From an uncultured Lachnospiraceae bacterium (GTDB taxonomy: Bacteria; Bacillota; Clostridia; Lachnospirales; Lachnospiraceae), in assembly GCA_910579275.1 (NCBI GenBank), contig CAJTTO010000025.1:1-61072 (forward strand): DNA of 61,072 nucleotides. The letters run 5' to 3'. A program made the position numbers and the translations under genes. Within the stretch, counting starts at the first letter, position 1, and each line of letters opens with the position of its first letter. Below the pieces are notes generated by a model. That model was not told the DNA's origin and searched no databases. It saw only the letters and a list, made by a program, of their open reading frames with translations. Below are positions 9,618 to 17,399 of the stretch, in pieces.

Positions 9618-11282
9618 CTAATCCGGCTTGTAGAACTGCGTAATCTCCGCCGCTGTCCTTGGCTTTTTCCTCATGTATGCATCGTAGTCCTTGAAGTAAT
9701 GCCCCATATCCCATGCCTGGTATCCCTTTTTGTGCAAATCGCAGGCAAGCACTTTCGCGGTTGGACCGAGCACAATGCACACCAGTCGTTTTTTGTTTAT
9801 TTTCAGGACATCGTGAAACAGTCTGTCGTACTCCGCAAAGGCGTTCATGCTTGGCGCCGTCACAAATTCCACGGACTTGCAGACGTCATATGCTTTATAT
9901 TGGAGTTTGTCGAACACACCGTCGCCGCACACGATGGTGACATGTCTGTCCGCAAGAAGTTTCTGCATCCGTTTATAGTATTTCTTAAAATCGTACTTTT
10001 CATAGGTCTGATATACCTGCGTGATTGCCGTGTCAATATAGGTCATGTCCTTATTGCAGTTCTTACACAAAAATTTGCGCTGTACGGCAAGGGACTTTGC
10101 AAATTTCGACGTAAAATCATTTAAATGCTTTACCGGGTGCGTATAGTAATACGGAATTCCGATTTTCAGCCCGTCCATGTTTGTCCGCAGCAGCTTTCTA
10201 AGCCGTTTTGCCAGTCTGGCATCATACTCCTGAAACGGAATGGAATGCCCCTGCATAATGGCAATTTCCCCGTCTCCGTACCGCAGGAAACTTATTTTTT
10301 CTTTTTCCAGAAGGGACAGTGTCTCGTCCGTGTTGAGTATCCGAATCCGGTCGACGTATCTGCCCTTCTCATAATCCTTCCGCTCAAAGTGTCTGTGCAC
10401 GCGCTTGGGAAATCTTGTCAGTCGGTTGAACAGTTCCGCAGCTTTCTTTTTCTGAAGCTTCAGGCTGCTTTGTGTGTATCCCTTGGTTTCCTTGCGCAGT
10501 ATGAAATACGCTGCACCCACATGGATAATGCTGTTGTCCATGGATGCGATTTTTTCGATATCAAGTGTATTGTCCTCGTCGTTATAGAGCCTGTCCAGCG
10601 AGTAGATGTCCGTGAGCATACTGTCGTCAAAACCGTTCTGGTGCGTCTCCTGAACGCGGTTGACGGTTATCACGACCGCGCAGCCTGACTGCCTGTTGGA
10701 CGCCATATTCGGACGCGTGATGCGCGCTTTGCGGTTGTCCGGCGTTATCATTGCCTCGTAGAAGTTCGGATTCTTGATTGCAGTCTCTTCCTCTGTCGTC
10801 ATCCGCACAACGTCCTCTTTGCGGTACAAAGTGCAGTCCAGTTCCCACGGGTAATTGTAGTGCTGCAGCGGGCAGTCCCACCGCCATTCAAGCACCGCTT
10901 CATCCGCGGAAAGGTTTTCCGGCACAGGTCTGATATTCCCGCCAAGCCGCATGCTGTACCCAAAGACCTGCTCGTGCGCCCCTAAATATTCCCTTGCCTT
11001 CTGCAGGCTGAATGGACGGGTAAACACGACATCATCGCAGCCGAACATAATATACTCGCCTGCGTCCGCTATGATTTGCTTTAGGTCTGTCTCAAACTTG
11101 TTTTCCTTTCTCCACGTTACCTGCGGAAACTGCTGCATCAGTTTCCCGTACCGGATGCCCTCCGTCTCACAGTAGAGCACCGTCACCATTTCCTGCCGCG
11201 CGTCCGAAAACTTTAGCAGGCTCTCAAGATATGCATGCATCTGCATTGGGCGCCCTTTTGAAAATACTATAATTGATACCAT
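9618..11282 (-). CDS. Two-domain glycosyltransferase: GT-A-like N-terminus fused to GT-D (DUF1792) C-terminus
   Basis: A 554-residue protein that reads as two transferases joined. Residues 1-265 look GT-A-like: a VSIIVFSKGRPMQM start and a CDD motif (82-84) at the end of a beta strand (EYIMFGCDDVVF). A basic linker (about 265-310) follows. Residues 315-554 are a GT-D domain: SFLRYGDGEIA carries the DXE metal-binding motif (D337, E339), and later blocks include VTIVCGDGVFDKL and LVCIVLGPTAKVLACDLHKKGY. GT-D was described for the DUF1792 transferase of streptococcal Fap1 glycosylation, where it adds a sugar to a growing glycan. Here the fusion could add two sugars in succession; this is inference. 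The flippase gene follows 17 bases downstream. Confidence 0.8.
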   Translation of the reverse strand: MVSIIVFSKGRPMQMHAYLESLLKFSDARQEMVTVLYCETEGIRYGKLMQQFPQVTWRKENKFETDLKQIIADAGEYIMFGCDDVVFTRPFSLQKAREYLGAHEQVFGYSMRLGGNIRPVPENLSADEAVLEWRWDCPLQHYNYPWELDCTLYRKEDVVRMTTEEETAIKNPNFYEAMITPDNRKARITRPNMASNRQSGCAVVITVNRVQETHQNGFDDSMLTDIYSLDRLYNDEDNTLDIEKIASMDNSIIHVGAAYFILRKETKGYTQSSLKLQKKKAAELFNRLTRFPKRVHRHFERKDYEKGRYVDRIRILNTDETLSLLEKEKISFLRYGDGEIAIMQGHSIPFQEYDARLAKRLRKLLRTNMDGLKIGIPYYYTHPVKHLNDFTSKFAKSLAVQRKFLCKNCNKDMTYIDTAITQVYQTYEKYDFKKYYKRMQKLLADRHVTIVCGDGVFDKLQYKAYDVCKSVEFVTAPSMNAFAEYDRLFHDVLKINKKRLVCIVLGPTAKVLACDLHKKGYQAWDMGHYFKDYDAYMRKKPRTAAEITQFYKPD

Positions 11283-11312
11283 TATTTACACGTTCTCTCC
11301 CTATTTTTCAAA

Positions 11313-12197
11313 TTATGCGTGTTCTGTTATCTTATACACATATATCTTTCCTGACAAGTCAACATTATTAACTTTCGTGTTGTCAGGAACAGATGCACAA
11401 AAATAAATCCTATCCGGTTTTTTCGAACCTATTTTATCCATTTTTGTATGTAACTCACACTTTATCATTTTTCCATTATCTGCTTTTTTTGTCAACTTAT
11501 TTTCAACAGTAGTTCTGTTTCGTTCCGGTGAACACGGAATCGACATCATGTCCCCCAAGGAATTGTTGCCCAATACTCCATATTTCTTTATTAGCGCAGG
11601 CATCTCCTCGTGTATCCGGTACAAATGATACAATATTTCATGGCGTCTTGTCAAAAATCCTGCTTCCAGCTTTTCCATGCTTTTCTCTATTTCAATGTCA
11701 AACACAAGATGATTGTATACATTTTGTATATATTGTGAAAATTCATGCAGTCCGTCTATATCCTGTCCGAACACAGTCAGCACACAGCACAACTCCGCCT
11801 CACATGCTATCATCCGCAATGCATCTGCCTTACCCAGCGCCAGCAGATGCACTTCTTTACCAAAAACAGCTTTATGGTATAATATATCTTTAACATTCTT
11901 CGATTCCGTTTCCACCAATGTCCTAAGCGCTTCACTGCGTTCCTCAAAAAGCCCCTGATTGATTTGCTTCCTGCTGCCTGCCCTGTCTCTGTCAAGAAAA
12001 ATGCTAAACTCCCTGCATGACGATACTCGTCTGTTCCTGTGGAGCATCTCGTACAAATCCCCTATGTGTTCCTCATCTATAATATGACACATCTCAAAAC
12101 ACTTTAACCGTTCCAAAATATCAACCGTATGTTCCAGCTGTCCCCTTTCAATATGTTCACATAGTGTCTGTGTGCTCATCAGCATGCTTATTTTCAT
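11313..12197 (-). CDS. Unrecognised protein, third gene of the DUF262/ATPase cassette
   Basis: A 294-residue soluble protein I do not recognise. The start at 12197 has GAGG seven bases before it and overlaps the end of the ATPase gene by 41 bases, which ties it tightly to that gene. The first half is helical and charged (LERLKCFEMCHIIDEEHIG, FLDRDRAGSRKQINQG). The centre holds HLLALGKADALRMIACEAEL. The last 60 residues look beta-rich (KCELHTKM, KPDRIYFCASVP, GKIYVYKITEHA), an arrangement that recalls short C-terminal modules near ATPases in defence loci; that resemblance is from memory and weak. AT-rich codon use differs from the surrounding glycan genes. It may be the effector or a specificity factor of the cassette. 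Confidence 0.6.
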   Translation of the reverse strand: MKISMLMSTQTLCEHIERGQLEHTVDILERLKCFEMCHIIDEEHIGDLYEMLHRNRRVSSCREFSIFLDRDRAGSRKQINQGLFEERSEALRTLVETESKNVKDILYHKAVFGKEVHLLALGKADALRMIACEAELCCVLTVFGQDIDGLHEFSQYIQNVYNHLVFDIEIEKSMEKLEAGFLTRRHEILYHLYRIHEEMPALIKKYGVLGNNSLGDMMSIPCSPERNRTTVENKLTKKADNGKMIKCELHTKMDKIGSKKPDRIYFCASVPDNTKVNNVDLSGKIYVYKITEHA

Positions 12198-13257
12198 GCG
12201 CCATCCTCATTTTTCGTATATAATATAGGTCTATCTCTTCCTGTTCCATAAAATCCTTGGGCCAATCGCTCAGCTCCGCATCATCCTTAATTGTAATTTC
12301 ATGCATTTGAAAATTCTCATCGAAAAAGTAAATTACAGCCTGAGGTGCCTGTAATGCGCATGCATCATTGACAACTGCTTTTCTCAATCCGTTCACAATA
12401 TGGTCGCTGTGTGTTTCTATGATTATCTGAACGCCAATTGCAGCTAATTGCGCCAGAAAAAACATGAGGTCTGACTGCGCCTTAGGATGCAGATGAAGTT
12501 CTGGATTTTCCACTATGACCACATCCCCCTCCTTTGCGAGCAGACCACTTACGAGTATCGGCAATACAAAACTGACACCATACCCCACATTCGTTTTATG
12601 GAGTTTCTGCTCCTTTCCAAAACGTAAGGATATCAAATTGTCACTTCCCAAATCTTCAGCAATTACCTTATTTCCAGGCAAAATATAATCCAGCCATTCG
12701 TTCAACTGTATCGTAAACAACGTATTTTCTGCGTCTCTCAGATTGCGTCTCTTATCAACCGCAATTTTCCCAGATCGCCCTTTTTCCAGTATAAAACCCA
12801 GATATTCATTTTTTTTCCCCAATTCAAACTTTGCAGTGTTGCCCCGTTTCTGATACTGACTAATCATCCTGTCCGATCCCAAATACCAGATGGTTCCCAG
12901 TTTTTGTAAATTTGATAATTCCTCTGTAGGAATTTTACAGCGGACATTATTATCATTTTCATCGGACGAAAGGATCAGATTGACTGATTTTCCCATCATG
13001 GTAATGCCTATGCGGATCTTGTCATCCTCCGCGTCATCATATAATATTTCATCAAACGAGTACAACACCGTGCCATGCTGCATATTCATCAAATCAATCA
13101 TCCCAGTTGAGCAGCGAGTCTCCTCAAGCAATAAAACTGCCTGTATTACAGATGATTTTCCGCAAGAATTAACCCCGCACAACATGGTAAGCGGGCTGCA
13201 TTCAATCTCGGCGTTCTCAAAGCATTTAAAATTATGCAGTTCCAGTCTATGAATCAA
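12157..13257 (-). CDS. AAA/ABC-type ATPase with DUF3696 C-terminus
   Basis: A 366-residue SMC/OLD-like ATPase. It opens with LELHNFKCFENAEIE and the Walker A segment GVNSCGKSSVIQ (about residues 28-39). Walker B VVIVENPELHLHPKAQ and the ETHSDHIVNGLR block follow near residues 245-285. The C-terminal DELSDWPKDF-type ending (here AELSDWPKDFMEQEE) is the hallmark of DUF3696. Such ATPases commonly act as sensors or motors beside nuclease-like partners in phage-defence modules. The gene overlaps the DUF262 gene upstream by 11 bases and the unknown gene downstream by 41 bases, so the three form one translational unit. It has no evident link to glycan synthesis. Confidence 0.85.
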   Translation of the reverse strand: MIHRLELHNFKCFENAEIECSPLTMLCGVNSCGKSSVIQAVLLLEETRCSTGMIDLMNMQHGTVLYSFDEILYDDAEDDKIRIGITMMGKSVNLILSSDENDNNVRCKIPTEELSNLQKLGTIWYLGSDRMISQYQKRGNTAKFELGKKNEYLGFILEKGRSGKIAVDKRRNLRDAENTLFTIQLNEWLDYILPGNKVIAEDLGSDNLISLRFGKEQKLHKTNVGYGVSFVLPILVSGLLAKEGDVVIVENPELHLHPKAQSDLMFFLAQLAAIGVQIIIETHSDHIVNGLRKAVVNDACALQAPQAVIYFFDENFQMHEITIKDDAELSDWPKDFMEQEEIDLYYIRKMRMAHENKHADEHTDTM

Positions 13258-14707
13258 TTTTTAAACATTCCCCTTTCCCATAAATGCTTTCCAAAAAAGT
13301 ATACACATTATTTAGTGTTTTATCCCTTAACAAATAATTTGTATTATGTGAAATGGCGTAATAAAAATCCGCATCCTCCTGCAAAAAATTTGCAAATTCA
13401 TTGACAATGTTTCCTCTTTTTTCTATCTTATCCATGGAATGATGACGAAGCATAATTGAAAACGCAATAAACAGAGACTTATTGACTGGTGCCTTCTTGT
13501 CACTGATGCCGCCTTTTTCATCCTTGAATATCTTCCGGAATGCCCTGTCCCCAAACATAATGACTGCTTTCTCCATGGATTCCACAAAATTGTCTTTGAT
13601 TGCCTGATACGGAATCTGTGCGCAATTGTTCAATCCAACAGCAACACTGTCCAGAAAGTCATTCATTTGTGTCATATATTCCAGATTCAGAAAATTGTCA
13701 AACGTAAGGCAATAAAAACCGATATATCTTAGCACCAGTTCCTGTGCCATCATTCTTATGTCGCTGACACCATGGCTGGTAGCTCTCTGGAACGAATCAG
13801 AATCCACAAGTTCCTTGATAAAATCCCTGACATTCTTTTTCATAAACGCATGGCGGACTTCCTGTTTATTCAGTTCCTTTCCGCCTGTATTTAATCTTTT
13901 AAAGATATCCAGCTTCACATTTTCCGGCGTACTGGGCTCTATGACATTACAGTCAATCTGATAGCGTCTCAGCGCACGCACGAACCGGGGGCGCAATGAC
14001 TTGTCCTCATCCAAGTCCGTCCTTTTAAAGTATTTTCCCTCACACTCTGTTCCAAGGTATTCCAATTTTGACAGTTTAAACTCGTTCTTAAAAAACTTAT
14101 ATATTGTAGTCAGGCGCTGTAAACCATCAACAACCTGCAGTTTTCCGTTTTTATCCCTTGAAAAGTAAAACATCGGCAGCGGAATGTTTAACAAAATGGA
14201 TTCTATCAGCCTTGATTTGCGCACATTATCCCATACATAATCGCGCTGGAAGGCCGGTGCAAGATCCAATACCGGTTCCTCATCCTCCTCGCCATCCACC
14301 ATACTGACTATCTCCTTTAAGGAAAAACGTGCCTGTGCAACCGTGATAAGCTGCGGGTCATAGGGAACTTTTATTGACGATTCCTGATTTTCCCCATCAT
14401 TCTCATCAAATTCCAATCCGCTTTCCAGACTTTCTTTCTTCTCCTTAATGTGTTCCTCATATTTATTTTGAAACTGTCTTAGTAACAGTTCGCCATATTT
14501 CCGCATCCTTTCGTCAAACTTCTCTTTATTATTGACATATCGGTACAGGATTCCTTCCTCAGAGTCCTTGGGATGCTCTACCACAATCTGAATCCCTCCG
14601 TCAGCAGAACAAAACAGACCTTTTTTTTCCTCTGTTAATTGGAGCTCCTGCCCATCCTCACCTACGTCCATGACAAATGTCATTTTACATGCCTTATCCC
14701 CATACAT
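13247..14707 (-). CDS. DUF262 (GmrS-type ParB-fold) protein
   Basis: A 486-residue protein. The DUF262 core (about residues 150-330) shows LAPAFQRDYVWDN, LPMFYFSRD, VVDGLQRLTTIYKFF and later FKRLNTGGKELNKQEVRHA, matching the conserved QR..W, DG.QRLTT and N.G..L...E motifs. The GmrS half of GmrSD restriction enzymes has this fold and binds NTP. A 150-residue N-terminal extension is charged and acidic (ESGLEFDENDGENQE) and unfamiliar. No HNH (DUF1524) domain is visible at the C-terminus, so this is the GmrS-like half alone and nuclease activity is doubtful. It starts the three-gene cassette; the ATG at 14707 has GAGGACAGGGT just upstream. A defence role is inferred from family and partners. Confidence 0.85.
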   Translation of the reverse strand: MYGDKACKMTFVMDVGEDGQELQLTEEKKGLFCSADGGIQIVVEHPKDSEEGILYRYVNNKEKFDERMRKYGELLLRQFQNKYEEHIKEKKESLESGLEFDENDGENQESSIKVPYDPQLITVAQARFSLKEIVSMVDGEEDEEPVLDLAPAFQRDYVWDNVRKSRLIESILLNIPLPMFYFSRDKNGKLQVVDGLQRLTTIYKFFKNEFKLSKLEYLGTECEGKYFKRTDLDEDKSLRPRFVRALRRYQIDCNVIEPSTPENVKLDIFKRLNTGGKELNKQEVRHAFMKKNVRDFIKELVDSDSFQRATSHGVSDIRMMAQELVLRYIGFYCLTFDNFLNLEYMTQMNDFLDSVAVGLNNCAQIPYQAIKDNFVESMEKAVIMFGDRAFRKIFKDEKGGISDKKAPVNKSLFIAFSIMLRHHSMDKIEKRGNIVNEFANFLQEDADFYYAISHNTNYLLRDKTLNNVYTFLESIYGKGECLKIDS

Positions 14708-14773
14708 ACCCTGTCCTCATATTCCATTTCGCAGCATGTTATACTGCTGATCGAAAAGACTGACCGCTCAGCC

Positions 14774-15274
14774 TTATACATTCTTCTCTTTCCAGTTCAG
14801 CATTGCATACCATGCCATATTCCTGTATCTGTCCTGTATTCTGACCGCGTCCCTGAATTCACCCTCCAAATCAAACCCGCAGTTCTCATAAAATTTTCTG
14901 GCTTCGACATTGTCCGCCAGTACTGTTAAGTATACCCTGTGGAGGCCGAGGTCGTTAAATGCGTAGCGTATGATATCCGTCACAGCGTGTTCCGCAAGTC
15001 CTGTGTCCCATACTTTCTTTCTCGCCGCAATGACAAGCTCTGCATTGTGATCTTTTTCCGAAATGTGTTTGAGACTGATTGTTCCCAGATACTCATCCGT
15101 CTTATCCGTTATCGCAAAATGCTGGTTTTCCTCGTCAAAGCTGTATTTGATAAAAAACTTTGCTTTCTCGAGCGTCACATCCCCAAACGGATAGCGAAAC
15201 CAGCAGTTGACCGATGCATCGTGCATCCACTCCAACATCAAAACCGCATCTTTTTCTTCCAATCTCCTTAACAT
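14774..15274 (-). CDS. GNAT-family acetyltransferase (RimJ/RimL-like)
   Basis: A 166-residue GNAT protein, sister to the product of 16789-17295. The domain runs full length: LRRLEEKDAVLMLEWMHD, DEYLGTISLKHIS, then LGLHRVYLTVLADN and FYENCGFDLEGEFRDAV. The acetyl-CoA loop, normally R/QxxGxG/A, is loosened here to KVWDTGLA, while the sister has the canonical RGTGVA. Its place beside a sugar 3,4-ketoisomerase and with an aminotransferase nearby suggests N-acetylation of a 3-amino-dideoxy sugar, although enzymes of this shape also acetylate proteins and antibiotics. It is the gene directly upstream of the DUF262 cassette (66-base gap). Confidence 0.8.
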   Translation of the reverse strand: MLRRLEEKDAVLMLEWMHDASVNCWFRYPFGDVTLEKAKFFIKYSFDEENQHFAITDKTDEYLGTISLKHISEKDHNAELVIAARKKVWDTGLAEHAVTDIIRYAFNDLGLHRVYLTVLADNVEARKFYENCGFDLEGEFRDAVRIQDRYRNMAWYAMLNWKEKNV

Positions 15275-15349
15275 AAATCTTCCCCCTTAGATTTGCTTAT
15301 TGTTCTTGTTCACGCCGTTTTGGCAACAGGTAAAAAGTGCTAAAGCCTG

Positions 15350-15769
15350 TTAGACAGTAGCGTTTTTTTGTTTCATTATTTCAAGATATTCCGGATAGCT
15401 CCGGATATATTCCGTTTCGTCATAATGCTCACTTGCGAGCACCAGAAGCACCGAGTCCTCGGAAAAATCATACATGTCCTTCCACACCATCCGCGGAAGA
15501 AAAATTCCGGTGTGCGGTCTGTCCAGACTGAAAATCTTCTGTTCCGTGCCGTCATCCACCTTTACTTTGGACGTCCCGGCGACATTGATAAGCACAAACT
15601 CCGTGTTATAATTTGCGTGCTTGCCGCGGATGACATCCTTATCCGAGCCATAGATATAAAAAACCCGCTTAATATCAAACGGAATGTCCTGATTTCCCTC
15701 CACAATGACAAGATGTCCCCTGTCGTCACCCTTCTGTGGAAATTCTATCATCCTGCATTTTTCTATCAT
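15350..15769 (-). CDS. WxcM-like/FdtA-like sugar 3,4-ketoisomerase
   Basis: A 139-residue single cupin domain. I start it at the ATG at 15769 because AGGAGG lies seven bases before it; an ORF open to 15796 lacks such support. Typical blocks are MIEFPQKGDDRGHLVIVEG, KRVFYIYGSDKDVIRGKHAN, EFVLINVAGTSKVKVDDG and LPRMVWKDMYDFS. FdtA/QdtA enzymes turn dTDP-4-keto-6-deoxyglucose into the 3-keto isomer, feeding a DegT transaminase, here at 18804-19901. In FdtA the motif is RGxHAH; here the second histidine is asparagine (RGKHAN). With the aminotransferase and GNAT genes it suggests a 3-acetamido-3,6-dideoxyhexose (Fuc3NAc or Qui3NAc). The dTDP-glucose genes rmlA and rmlB are not in the window. Confidence 0.8.
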   Translation of the reverse strand: MIEKCRMIEFPQKGDDRGHLVIVEGNQDIPFDIKRVFYIYGSDKDVIRGKHANYNTEFVLINVAGTSKVKVDDGTEQKIFSLDRPHTGIFLPRMVWKDMYDFSEDSVLLVLASEHYDETEYIRSYPEYLEIMKQKNATV

Positions 15770-15857
15770 CTGTTTCCCTCCTGCTTTCCCGCGCATATAT
15801 CCCGCCGTATGGTATCAATATGCTCCTAAAACACACTGTCTGCCGACATTGACAAAA

Positions 15858-16796
15858 TCAGTCCTTATTTTGCGGCTTTCTGCGCTCGTCTATGATAAAG
15901 GGCGGTCTGTTTCTCGACGCGTCGAGCGTCCGCCAGATATACTCTCCAAGAACGCCGAGCGTGAGCAGGATCGCCCCCGATGTCAGGCATACCACGCACA
16001 TCAGTGAAGCCCATCCCAGTATTGGTGTTCCTGTCGTAAACTTCTCAACGACTGCCTCCACTGCTATCAACACTGCACAGATAAAGAAAAAGACACCCAT
16101 TCCGGACACAAAGCGTATCGGCGCGTAGGAAAAACTCATCATGGAGTCAATCACAAGCTTGATCTTCTTGCCGAGTGTCCATCTTGATTTACCGACCTCC
16201 CTGTCTTTCCGGTGGAAATATACCTTGTCTGTCTGAAACCCTGCCCAGAGCACCTGCAATGTCAGCGACGAATTTTTCTCGTCCAGAAGCTCTAAGACCT
16301 GAATCACCTGCCGGTCTATCAGATAGCAGTCACAGCCGCCGACAGGCATGTTCTTATCTATAAATTTTCTCACAATCGCATAATACATATTTGCAAAGAA
16401 TTTCTTGACCGCATTTTCGTCGCGGCTTGCCCGAACGGCAAGCACCACCTTGTTTCCCTTTTTCCAGCTCTCGTACATCTCAAGGATAATCGAGGAGTCC
16501 TCCTGAAGGTCTGCCTGCTTCGTCACAGCACAGTCGCCCGTGCAGACAGAAAGCCCTGCCAGAAGCGCCGCGTGCTCACCAAAATTCCGCGACAGCTTCA
16601 CGCACTGCACATGTTCCCTGTCCATCTCATAAATCTCGTTGATAATCTTCCACGAATCGTCCTGCGAGCCGTCATCGACAAACACCAGCTCATAGTCTCC
16701 CAGCACGCCAAGAATCTTTTCTTTCATGTCATTATACAACATCATCAGTGTGTCCGCGTTAAAATAAACCGGTACGACAATTGATATCTTACTCAT
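15858..16796 (-). CDS. GtrB/DPM1-like polyprenyl-phosphate glycosyltransferase (GT2)
   Basis: A 312-residue membrane-anchored GT2 enzyme. The catalytic domain (1-225) shows ISIVVPVYFNADTL, VFVDDGSQDDSW, the QADLQED metal/nucleotide motif and a KDREVGKSRWTLGKKIKL segment that packs against the membrane. Two C-terminal spans follow (about 230-255 and 265-290). Members such as GtrB and DPM1 move a hexose from UDP- or GDP-sugar to polyprenyl phosphate on the cytoplasmic face; the lipid-linked sugar then serves GT-C transferases outside. Several GT-C-like proteins are encoded in this locus, so it likely supplies one or more of them. Its start overlaps the upstream GNAT gene by 8 bases. Confidence 0.88.
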   Translation of the reverse strand: MSKISIVVPVYFNADTLMMLYNDMKEKILGVLGDYELVFVDDGSQDDSWKIINEIYEMDREHVQCVKLSRNFGEHAALLAGLSVCTGDCAVTKQADLQEDSSIILEMYESWKKGNKVVLAVRASRDENAVKKFFANMYYAIVRKFIDKNMPVGGCDCYLIDRQVIQVLELLDEKNSSLTLQVLWAGFQTDKVYFHRKDREVGKSRWTLGKKIKLVIDSMMSFSYAPIRFVSGMGVFFFICAVLIAVEAVVEKFTTGTPILGWASLMCVVCLTSGAILLTLGVLGEYIWRTLDASRNRPPFIIDERRKPQNKD

Positions 16797-17295
16797 CCTC
16801 TTCCTGCTCCTTATCGTTTATCATCCCATACCATGCAAGACTCTCATACCTGCCGTTTAGCAGTATGGCATCCCTTGATGTCCCCTCATACACAAAGCCG
16901 CACTTTGTATAGAAATGCCTTGCGCGCTCGTTCTGCTCCAGCACATTCAGGTACACCCTGTGAAGCCCCAGCGTGTCAAATGCATAGTTCAGGATATTTT
17001 CTGTCGCCCGCCTTGCCACACCCGTTCCCCGCGCCGTACTTCTGACGATAATGGCATACTCCGCCGAGCGGTCTGTCTGGGATATATTTTTGAGGCTCAC
17101 AGTCCCAAGATATTCGTCCGTTTCGTTTACCACCGCAAAGTGCCTGTTTTTCTCGTTAAAGCTGTTGTCAATGAAATGAACGGCATGTTCCGCCGTAAAC
17201 CTGCCAAAGGGCTGTCGAAACGCCCTGTTGATATCCTCTTCGTGCATCCACTCGAGCATGAGTGGTGCATCCTTATGTTCCAGTCTGCGTATCAT
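16789..17295 (-). CDS. GNAT-family acetyltransferase, sister of the one at 14774-15274
   Basis: A 168-residue GNAT protein with the same plan as its sister: IRRLEHKDAPLMLEWMHEED, DEYLGTVSLKNIS, LGLHRVYLNVLEQN and FYTKCGFVYEGTSRDAI. The acetyl-CoA-binding loop is canonical here (RGTGVARRA). The two genes flank the ketoisomerase and GtrB genes, which points to a duplication around that pair. The tail is acidic (EQEEDE) and overlaps the GtrB start. Upstream of the ATG a 13-base purine-rich unit containing the weak ribosome site TAGGAA is repeated twice in tandem (17301-17326). N-acetylation of an aminodideoxy sugar is the favoured role; a second amino-sugar or other acceptor is equally possible. 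Confidence 0.82.
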   Translation of the reverse strand: MIRRLEHKDAPLMLEWMHEEDINRAFRQPFGRFTAEHAVHFIDNSFNEKNRHFAVVNETDEYLGTVSLKNISQTDRSAEYAIIVRSTARGTGVARRATENILNYAFDTLGLHRVYLNVLEQNERARHFYTKCGFVYEGTSRDAILLNGRYESLAWYGMINDKEQEEDE

Positions 17296-17300
17296 GTTTC

Positions 17301-17326
17301 TTATTCCTATCTCTTATTCCTATCTC
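17301..17326 (-). repeat. Tandem repeat of a 13-base unit in a ribosome-binding region
   Basis: The plus-strand unit TTATTCCTATCTC occurs twice in direct succession (17301-17313 and 17314-17326), followed by a partial third copy (TTCCTATCTA). On the coding strand each unit supplies a TAGGAA ribosome-site-like element; the copy nearest the GNAT ATG at 17295 is at working distance. Copy-number slippage would change the leader, although what is seen is only one short repeat. Confidence 0.6.
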
Positions 17327-17399
17327 TTCCTATCTATTTCCGGTACTTCGTAAAATTCACACCGCCAGGCTGCACTGCAAATTTCTCCGCCAGTGTCTC

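Noticed and set aside
11313..14707. Classification as a full GmrSD, BREX, Septu or Zorya system
   Set aside because: No HNH/DUF1524 half, PglZ, PtuB-like HNH protein or Zor motor genes are present; only the DUF262 and DUF3696 families can be supported.
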